Part shown: positions 56,461 through 64,000 of the stretch, piece by piece
Layout of the letters: each line of letters opens with the position of its first letter
How positions within the stretch are numbered: the first letter of the stretch is position 1
NCBI GenBank assembly: GCA_024516035.1
Contig: CM044961.1
Span: 30,896,195-30,960,194 of the forward strand
Origin: Bactericera cockerelli
Lineage: Eukaryota > Arthropoda > Insecta > Hemiptera > Triozidae
Length of the DNA stretch: 64,000 nt
Direction of reading: 5' to 3'
Translations under genes and position numbers: made by a program
Notes under the pieces: generated by a model
Told to the model about the DNA's origin: nothing
Database searches by the model: none
Seen by the model: the letters and a program-made list of their open reading frames with translations, nothing else

Positions 56461-56546
56461 CAGGGTGTTGAGAGTAAAACCATCGTGCTGATAATTTATA
56501 AGGATTTAGACTAGGAGTAATATCGTCATACACGCGTACAACCCTG
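56461..56546. mobile_element. short MITE-like element (86 bp)
   Basis: CAGGGTGTTG at the left and CAACCCTG at the right, TA on each side. The TIRs are short and imperfect, so it may be a solo-end remnant. Confidence 0.35.
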
Positions 56547-56567
56547 TATACTTAGAGTTGTCAGGTC

Positions 56568-56732
56568 CTTGTTCCAGAAACACTCTCCACTCTCCAAATC
56601 CTCAAATCTCCCTTTTAACTGTCACACAACGCACTCTGATTGGTTCATTTGAACTCAAGAACCAATCAGAGTGCGTTGTGTGACGGTTGAAACGGAGATT
56701 CGGAGAGTAGAAAGTCTTTCTGGAATGGGTCA
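56568..56732. mobile_element. fold-back MITE M1, copy 2
   Basis: CCAGAAACACTCTCCACTCT faces AGAAAGTCTTTCTGGAA. The centre has CTCTGATTGGTTCATTTGAA facing AACCAATCAGAGTGCGTTGT. Confidence 0.75.
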
Positions 56733-56736
56733 CAGG

Positions 56737-56914
56737 TCCTCGTTCCAGAAACCACTCTCACTTCATAATCCGTCGTCCTTTCAACCGCCACATAATTCGC
56801 TCTGATTGGTTAATTAGTTAATTTGTACGCATTAACCAATCAGAGTGCGTTGTGTGTCTCGGTTGAAAAGGAGATTTGGGGATTATGAGACTGAGAGTGA
56901 TTTCCGTAACGAAG
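56737..56914. mobile_element. fold-back MITE M1, copy 3 (diverged)
   Basis: Same plan: CGTTCCAGAAACCACTCTCA outside, and GCTCTGATTGGTTAATTAG facing TTAACCAATCAGAGTGCG inside. Placed directly after copy 2. Confidence 0.65.
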
Positions 56915-57639
56915 TCATTACACAATTCATTAGGAGGAGGTCCAGCCGTAAAATGTGGAATAATAAGAATACCATAATTGATATATTACCCACATGAGTC
57001 TGTAGGTCATATGAAGTCAAAATTAACGAATAGGACTGAATTGTCCCTTCTATTGTGTCAAATGTAAAAATAAATGCTCATGTTACAATAATGTACACAC
57101 CTGTACCCTATTAAAATAGTACTTCTACAGTCTAATTTCAGTACATAAAATTTTACTCACTGCCTTAGGGAATTATACTCACAGAAAAATTATAATACAG
57201 ACTATTTTCTCAAGAATTTTACTAGACATAGGTAAAAGTGAGATTGGTCTGTAGCTGTGAATTGGTACTATTATACTGTGCTTGTATAGGTCGGGGAAAA
57301 TACCATTTGTCATACTTAGGTAAATTTACCAACGACATGCATCACCCCGTATATTTATATATAGATACTTAGATACCTAATATAAATTATATAAATTACA
57401 ACCCTTTCTACTTACAGCTGCCTAGTGAACTATGAAGAGAACTATGGTTCTAATACCTCCCCTTATCTACCCTAACCTTCCCTTATTTTTACCTTCACCT
57501 ACCCTATTCTTATTCTTACCTCAACTTTTAATTTCAGCTAGAAGGGACAGGAATAATATTAAGTTCAATTTTTTCTTCATCCCTCTCAGCTTGTACCTCC
57601 AGCTTTTTTACCTTCTTTTATTCGACTTGAGAGTTACGT
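56915..57639. other. AT-rich intergenic DNA
   Basis: No gene or repeat recognised. The frame near 57432 has no family resemblance. Confidence 0.4.
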
Positions 57640-57885
57640 CGAAAGTCAAATGAAAATTTCTCGTTTCATAAAGTATGTATACCTATTATAATTTTTATTT
57701 CTCTTTTTTTAACTCTAAAAAGACAATGTAATATGTACACTACAAATAATTATTATAGACATTAAAAAATTGAAACAATAAAGAGGGAAAAAAAAGGATA
57801 AATAAATATACACATATAATTATGTCCTAACTAAAGGGCGGGGTTACTACCTATGGTAATCTCTTCCACCCAACCTATGAACTTC
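57640..57885 (-). mobile_element. LINE-like 3' tail (family R1)
   Basis: Inverted: an AT-rich stretch, then TGTCCTAACTAAAGGGCGGG and GGTAATCTCTTCCACCCAAC. Confidence 0.5.
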
Positions 57886-57937
57886 GTTTTATACAAAACT
57901 TGCTTTACGGAATAGAAATTGATTTTTTTTAACTATA

Positions 57938-58038
57938 ATTACTTTTGTGATATCACTACTCAAACTCGCTTTAATAAATCTACGCTGAAACCAGGACTTG
58001 AACCACCGACCTTCAGGTTACAAGTCCGTCGCCTTATC
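57938..58038 (-). mobile_element. tRNA-derived SINE, family A
   Basis: TTGTGATATCACTACTCAAA, CCAGGACTTGAACCACCGAC, CAAGTCCGTCGCCTTATC. The 5' end of the head is cut off. Confidence 0.7.
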
Positions 58039-58100
58039 CTACGTAAGTTTTATATTCGACAATTTTTGGCATGACATTTTTTTTTGTTGTTGCATGATAA

Positions 58101-58282
58101 TGATATTGCCTTATTTATACTGCCCGATTAGATCTAATTCCAGCAGTAAGCCCAAGACACATTATTATTAGGTGCTCAAAATACCAAATGGGAGGGTAAC
58201 TTTTCATGTCCCAGCTGGGTTTTGAACCCGCGACCTCTGTATTACCAGTCAGACGCCTTGACCACTGAGCTACCGGGACAGA
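58101..58282 (-). mobile_element. tRNA-derived SINE, family B
   Basis: GCCTTATTTATACTGCCCGA, TTCCAGCAGTAAGCCCAAGA, GGGTTTTGAACCCGCGACCT, ACTGAGCTACCGGGACAGA. Confidence 0.8.
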
Positions 58283-58669
58283 CATGATCTGTTTCTCTTA
58301 GCCAATAAAAATCATTCGCTTTGAAATAAAAGAGAAAGTTGGGGGAAAAAAATAGACACATTCACATTCCTGTAACTAGACACCCCAGTGTAAAAACTTC
58401 AAAGGGTAACAACAAAAAAGCACGAGAACAAAGGACGTTTGATCCTAATCGGATGTATGGAGAACCACATTAAAAACAAAAATGGAATAAAAATTTGATT
58501 TTAAAATTTTTATAAATGAAATAACAATAATAAAAAACCGCAGATTAATGATTATCTCATCTGTTCTGCCACATTAAATTCTTAAATTAATGTGAAAATA
58601 TGCCCTTGTATTAAAATAATTAAATTCAATTTATGGCTGAAAAATCATTTGTCTTCTTTCACTTTGCCT
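58283..58669. other. AT-rich intergenic DNA
   Basis: Nothing recognised. Confidence 0.4.
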
Positions 58670-58960
58670 TTTCCCTAACCTACTTCGGGTCGGCATTGTT
58701 CAACCTCATGGTCGAGGTTGAGTGAATGGTTGTGGCACATTTTTTAAGGCTGGATGACTTTCCAAACGCCAACGATTCTATTTGATTTAACGTCCAGTCT
58801 AGGACGGGGGTATTACCCTGTAAACTCACAAAAAAGATATCTACATTAACCTCACCCTGCCTGGGTTGGGCTGGGAACGTCCAGCATCAAGAGTGTTTGA
58901 ATGTGAGTGGTTATCTCGCTGGGAGTTGCTTAACTGCAGTGACATGACGAGAACTGGAGT
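58670..58960 (+). repeat. dispersed repeat H, long copy
   Basis: CAACCTCATGGTCGAGGTTG is a hairpin-like phrase. ACATTAACCTCACCCTGCCT and TTGCTTAACTGCAGTGACAT match 7195-7350. Confidence 0.5.
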
Positions 58961-58997
58961 ACTCGACGCCTTCAAAACAAATTGGTAAGCTTTAATC

Positions 58998-59065
58998 ATA
59001 TTTAAATCGTGTTAATCACTTTCGTGATATCACAACTACTGAAACTCGCTCTACTAAATATTTGA
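58998..59065 (-). mobile_element. tRNA-SINE family A, tail fragment
   Basis: GTGTTAATCACTTTCGTGAT and CACAACTACTGAAACTCGCT only. No head. Confidence 0.55.
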
Positions 59066-59165
59066 AATTATGCCCGTATAGTATAATAATAATATTCAAT
59101 CAATGTCTAATTGAGAGAGAGACAATAAAATAAATATATTTTACATTTATTATTTTTATTTATTT

Positions 59166-59391
59166 ATCTTAATATATAAATGTCAAAGTCACTGACTGAT
59201 CATCGCTCTACAGCCCAAACCGTAAGTCCTAGGAAGCTGAAATTTGGTAGGTAGTTTTGTCTTATAGTCTAGATGTGCAATAAGACGGGATTTTTCGAAA
59301 TTCCCACTACAACACCTGCCATTGGCGAAAAAGGATTTTTTGCTTTCACGGCCATGCCTCGGCCCGCAAAGCGGGCGACAGCCCGCCAGTT
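59166..59391 (+). mobile_element. Helitron-like element, copy 3
   Basis: A|TCTTAATATATAAATGTCAA at the left and GGGCGACAGCCCGCCAG|T at the right. The terminal CTAG is CCAG here. Opposite orientation to the other two copies. Confidence 0.7.
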
Positions 59392-59429
59392 ATAAATACC
59401 AATATTTAGTAATTATTTTAAATTAGTAA

Positions 59430-59515
59430 ATATTTGCTGAACTTGGGACTTGAACCTCCGACCTCCAGGTTAAGAGTCCGAAGACTTATTATCGATCAAT
59501 CTCCTGAAGTCGGTT
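59430..59515 (-). mobile_element. tRNA-SINE family A, partial
   Basis: AACTTGGGACTTGAACCTCC, CGACCTCCAGGTTAAGAGTC, GATCAATCTCCTGAAGTCGG. Confidence 0.65.
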
Positions 59516-59935
59516 TCAAACTATTACTTTCTAACGGAACCTAAGAATATTTTTCCTTTTTTTTTAATAAGATTTTTTTTACTCCCAACTATAGTAAATT
59601 TTTCCGGCTGTAAATTTCTGCACACGTTTGAATTTTTTTATTCGTTTTTTTTCCTCTCTCTCTCTCTTCAAAGTTTTGATGTGGTGAAAAGAGAAGACGA
59701 ATACAGATTGGAAAATTAAATCCTACAAACTTGGCTGAATATTAATTTGCCATCAGTGCCGCATAAGCTGAATTATTGAACAATACGGTTCCGGGTGTAT
59801 TCGGAGCGATAGAGAGGAGGATTTTTAAGTTTTAAGGGAGTATGGCGCACTGTTGCAGTGGAACCCAGCACTTCGGTCGAATCTTGGAAAATTTTGACTG
59901 CTCTCAGAAGAAGAAGAAGAAGAAGAAAAAAAAAA

Positions 59936-60130
59936 TATCGCCTTATTTATACTGCCCGATTAGGACTATTAAGTCCCAATATTCCAGCAGTAAGCCCAAG
60001 ACATATTATTATAGGGTAAAAATCCCAGATAGGAGGATAACTTGCCATGTCCCGACTGGGTTTCGAACCCGCGACCTCTGGTATCTCTGGATTCACAGAG
60101 TGCCGCCTTTACCACGGAACTACCGGGACA
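59936..60130 (-). mobile_element. tRNA-derived SINE, family B
   Basis: CGCCTTATTTATACTGCCCG, TTCCAGCAGTAAGCCCAAGA, GGTTTCGAACCCGCGACCTC, AACTACCGGGACA. Preceded by an (AAG)n run. Confidence 0.8.
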
Positions 60131-60133
60131 CTA

Positions 60134-60288
60134 AAAGTCTGGCTGGGGGACTACAGAGAGTAGACCAGCATTGGCTTGGTTCTGGGGGCCCTTGTCAATT
60201 ATTAGCTTCCTTGTAGAGACACTGGTAGAAGTGCTGAGTCATTCCTCCACTTTCTGGCTACCATCGTTCACGATGACGCCACCCTATG
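60134..60288 (-). repeat. dispersed repeat I, copy 2
   Basis: Inverse of the 2722 copy, with GTCTGGCTGGGGGACTA and a single tail unit. Confidence 0.7.
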
Positions 60289-60727
60289 ATGATGAAAATA
60301 AATGAGAGTGGTTTTTTTGGGGGGGGGGGGCTGTGGGGTCATTGATTTCTCAATTCTATAAAACCATTACTTTCGGAATAAAAAATTCCTGCACGCACAA
60401 AAATACCTGGATACCACATAAAAGCAGCACAGAGATGACATTTTCTATGTACCTGCCAATTTGCTCGAACCCTGCATGAATTCCTCACATCATTAGCGAA
60501 AATTGCGAATTGCTAATGCATGTACAATGATTTTCATATGTTCAATCAAAGGCGAGTCCCCATTTCGAGTGCTTCATTCATTATGCAACGGGCCATTTCA
60601 CGTGAGCGTACACTATTGAATTACCACTTCATAGCATTGACTTCTGTTTGAGAGAAAATGTAAAGTGGATTTTGAATTGCATACGAGTGTGGTGTGCGTT
60701 GTACTTTTCTACAGAGACGAACCAACT
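60289..60727. other. intergenic DNA
   Basis: Includes a G10 run at about 60320. No gene is recognised. Confidence 0.4.
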
Positions 60728-60948
60728 GGTGGTCAAGTGGTCAATGCACTAGTCTGGTAATCTCCAGGTAGCGTAGGAATCCGTTGGTTTGAATCCCACC
60801 CAGTGCATGAATTTTTCCTCATTAATTTGAGTATGTTGCCGATTGTTGCCACATAATAATAAGATTCTGAGGGTTAAGTGATAGAAAATGTTTTGAGCAT
60901 TAACCTCACCTGGTGGTTACCTTCCACTGAAGAGTGTTATTATTATAA
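60728..60948 (+). mobile_element. tRNA-derived SINE, family C
   Basis: GGTCAAGTGGTCAATGCACT, GGTTTGAATCCCACCCAGTG (box B with one change), AACCTCACCTGGTGGTTACC. Confidence 0.8.
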
Positions 60949-61014
60949 CCTAAGACTGAATGCGGGGAACAGCTGTGAGAGTGGAATCTTTTTTTATTTT
61001 TTTCTTCTTTTTTA

Positions 61015-61200
61015 AAGGTTATAATATTATATTGTGCACCGGAACCGCTTTCGCATAACTTCAGGGCACTTTACCTTTACATCCATGCCATTCCGGAAAC
61101 GGAAAACTCGGTTAGAATATTCCGCTCCGGCCGGGATTCGAACTCGCAACCTCCGGGTCAGTAACCAATGCTCTTAACTACTGATCCATGGAGGTCAGCA
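61015..61200 (-). mobile_element. tRNA-derived SINE, family F
   Basis: Inverted: CACCGGAACCGCTTTCGCAT, GGCCGGGATTCGAACTCGCA, ACTGATCCATGGAGGTC. Longer body than 40078-40200. Confidence 0.75.
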
Positions 61201-61382
61201 ATGGAATCTAGAAAATATTTCTTCAATACCCGCAAATATAATTTATCCATTCCTACAGGAATTGAGAAATATATATAGTTAAATTTAAAATCAAAAAAAA
61301 GTTTTCATTTATCATCGACGATGGCCCTTTTTTCTAATACGAGGGTCATCATAATAGGGTGACGTCATCATCATCATATGTT

Positions 61383-61533
61383 GGCGTCATCGTGAACGAT
61401 GGTAGCCAGACAGCGGAGGAATGACACAGCACTTCTGCCACTGTCTTTATAAGGAGGCTAATAATTGACAAGGGCCCCAGAACCAAGCCAATGCTTGTCT
61501 ACTCCCTGGTTTATAGTCCCCCAGCCAGACATG
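61383..61533 (+). repeat. dispersed repeat I, copy 3
   Basis: GTGAACGATGGTAGCCAGAC to CCCCCAGCCAGAC with one tail unit. Confidence 0.7.
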
Positions 61534-62893
61534 ATTTTTTTGTATAAAAGGAAAATAATATATTTTTATTAAAGGAAAACTTTATAAAATGAAAAAAACA
61601 ACTTAAAGCTCTAATGAATTCAACAAGTTTGACATTCAATATGTAACAAATTATGCATTCAATGAGACTAGGATTCATTGTCGTCTCATATTATAACTGC
61701 ATAATTTGTTAAACCTATGATATTTGCAAACGTGGGTTTGGGCTGTTCGTGGGGTACGTTCAGTAAGTGGTGGACCCTAGAGTTTGTAAAATAATTTCAT
61801 AATGAAACTTAATACCATTAATTGGCATAGTTATTAAAAACTTAAATCTATTGAAATTTCGAATCCAGAAAAAAACATTCAACTGTGCTATAAATTTTAA
61901 TACCTTTTCAAACGTAGCTGGAATGTTCTGGGTGTTAAAAAAGTTATGCAAAACTATTTTTCGAGAAAAGGGTTCGAAAAAAAAAAACAAAATACTGCCA
62001 ATAATGGACACAATACTTCCTCATGATTGTTTCACATTGTACACACGTGGCAATTTTGAGATTTTTTAATAAATCACTTGTATCTCCAAAACCACTTAAC
62101 TGATTTTCTTCAAATTTGTTTTAAATGGTAGTATACTATTTTTCTACATTCTAGAATCTACAAAAAATTCTGTATCGGCAAGTCGGGGATAACTCTTTTT
62201 TTCACGTTTTAGTCAATTTTTTTTTTTTTTTTTTTTTAAATCAGAGCTAAATCATAATTAAAAAAAATCATTATTAATGGGCTATTTAAAACGACAATAT
62301 GCATATATATATATACCGAATTTCATCAAAATCGGGTGTACCGTTCACGAGGTATAAGCGTTTAAGTAAAAAGTTAATGCTCAGGTGCATGGTCTCTTTC
62401 ACCTAGAACCGCTAGTGCGAAGTTGATGAACTTAAAATGGGACCATCTACAGAACGTCTTCTATATGGTTAGAAATTTTTATCGAAATTCGAGTAGTTTC
62501 TGAGATTTGCGCGTTACAAGGAATACTTTTAACAGACAGACAGACCAACGGACAGACAGACCGGCAGACAAAAACAAAGTTACTCAGGAGATTATGAAAC
62601 GTCCAGAAATACGAGAAAGAAAAAAAATGAAATCGGAGAAAAAAAATATTTAAAAAAACACAATTGTTCCAATTTCTAATATTCGAGATTTCTCGGAAGT
62701 AATACGTAGCTTTCCATTTTTGAATGGGGCACAAATTCCTTGAGGTAATTAATTATAGCCTGGGGAGGTAAAAGAAGGGTGATGGGAGGAAAAGAGAGAA
62801 AGAGAGGCAGGAGACTTTAACGAAGGTGAGAGAAAGAGATAAAGAAAGAAATGAGAGAGAGAGAGAGAGAGATAAAAATGGGAGGTAGATATA
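61534..62893. other. intergenic DNA
   Basis: Contains an ACAGACAGACAGACCAAC-rich segment (62535-62570) preceded by a phrase like 1500-1540, and a GA run at 62850-62870. No gene is recognised. Confidence 0.4.
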
Positions 62894-63900
62894 CAGGGTG
62901 ATCGAAACCACCCAGCCACTATCTTTTTCTCGAGAACGGTTTGAGTTAGGATCTTGAAACAAAAAATTAGTCCCCAATATGGAGTCTGAAGTTTTATGTG
63001 AAAATATTTTGAATCTCCGCCCACCGCCCCTAAGGGCGTTTTCAGGGGGGCACATGTCCGTTTCTCTCGAATTTTAAATGGAATGCATATTTTTTTATTT
63101 TACATTCAAAACATGCAAAGCAAGTTAGTAACACTAGTAAAAAGAAAAAAAATATTCCTTGGTTCGAGTCCCGAAAAAACACGGTTTTTAGAAGAAAATA
63201 GACCCAGGTTCCGCAAGTCATTACGGGCACCCGGTAAACGTTGTAAAAAAACTAAAAATGTCAAAAAATAGGTAAAGTTCTCGTCTTTAATTGAATGTAC
63301 TTACTTCTATTCTTAAAGTAAGTCATAGGTCCTTAAATTGGTCATAAACTTTTTTCAGGTTCAAAAGACCTAAAGTCCAGAAATTTAAATTCGACCCCCT
63401 ATTTTTTTTTCTGTAACATAAAAGTAGAAAATAATTAGCATACAATGCAAAAAAAAATAACTCTCTGCGATTTTTTTCCTCAAAATGGCAGACGAATAAC
63501 CTCTGAAAAGCGTTCATTTCCGTGCGCGTGAGTCATGACACGAGTCCGTGCCTGAAGTTTGTATGTACGAAGTAGATAACTCACTTCTACAGATGTTCAA
63601 AAACACCACCCTCTGCTGCAATACATTTCCTGAGTCTGCCAGGATAGGTGGCATGAATTCTCTCTAGCTCTTCAGGTGTGATGTTGCGGCAGATCTCAAT
63701 GATACGCAGCTTCATATTTTCCACATCTGTTGGCCTGGTTCGGTATGCTAGATCTTTCACCTTTCCCCACAGGTAAAAACCCATGACGGTGAGGTCCAGG
63801 GTGCCGGGGGGATAAGGGTTTGGTCCTCCTTTGCCGATCCATCTTCGAGGGAACAAGCGATCAAGTTGTTCTCGCACCGTCAGATAAAAATGAGGTCTAA
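62894..63900 (-). mobile_element. IS630/mariner-like transposon, partial
   Basis: CAGGGTGATCG preceded by TA marks the terminus on the 3' side of the transposase. About 690 bases of non-coding DNA follow, then the transposase C-terminus. The other end is not in the window. Confidence 0.55.
63587..63900 (-). pseudogene. transposase C-terminal fragment, DUF4817-type
   Basis: Reads PHFYLTVREQLDRLFPRRWI, then GTLDLTVMGFYLWGKVKDLA, then TPEELERIHATYPGRLRKCI and ends GGVFEHL with a stop. The order matches the C-terminus of IS630/mariner-type insect transposases. In the family the third catalytic acid lies in a DLTPLDFFLWG-type motif. Here that Asp is Gly (VMGF), so activity is lost. Stops appear just upstream of PHFYL, so the first two catalytic acids are absent. 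Confidence 0.75.
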
Positions 63901-64000
63901 TTTAACCTATTCACTTGATCCTTGGCAGATAGCTGTTGATGCAGAGAAAATAATGAAAATTACTCTCCTTTAGAATTTGCTCAACGCACGTGTAAGGAAT

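Noticed and set aside
57432..57653. 73-codon plus frame as a small gene
   Set aside because: No family resemblance, and composition like the surrounding DNA.

Overview
This window looks like a repeat-dense, gene-poor stretch of an animal genome, most likely an arthropod. I favour an insect, perhaps a hemipteran, but that is inference. The signs are GT-AG spliced exons, a Ty3/gypsy-type retroelement with a tRNA-Leu-like primer site, IS630/mariner-type transposons at TA sites, many tRNA-derived SINE copies, and very abundant GA/TC and GT microsatellites. No prokaryotic or viral genes were seen.

Layout. 1-9.7 kb is AT-rich DNA with SINEs, LINE 3' tails, a Helitron-like element and a palindromic transposon (1766-2701) holding a decayed transposase. 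9766-9865 is a 100-N assembly gap, followed by a 66-bp satellite. About 11.85-27.4 kb is low-quality sequence: homopolymers are stretched, and known repeats recur in distorted form, so no open frame there is credible. 27.4-44 kb is clean again and holds GA/TC minisatellites, a hAT-like element with perfect 8-bp target duplications, a 679-bp MITE and further SINEs. 44.1-46.75 kb is an unusual element rich in GCATA/TATGC motifs, with a 163-bp satellite inside it.

46.8-52.2 kb contains the one convincing cellular gene (+ strand, three supported exons plus a possible short first exon). Its exon phases fit exactly. The last exon carries a one-base frameshift at an A6 run, so it is either a recent pseudogene or a base-call error. 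The large intron holds an antisense LTR retrotransposon whose single long frame joins gag, protease and an integrase core but lacks reverse transcriptase and RNase H.

52.4-53.15 kb is a second GCATA-rich element built from palindromes, including a 23-bp tandem array in which each unit is made of two palindromes. 53.6-64 kb is a mosaic of Helitron-like elements, fold-back MITEs, SINEs, long GT repeats and, at the right edge, a decayed IS630/mariner-type transposase. Apart from the one gene, nearly everything recognisable is mobile DNA or simple repeat.
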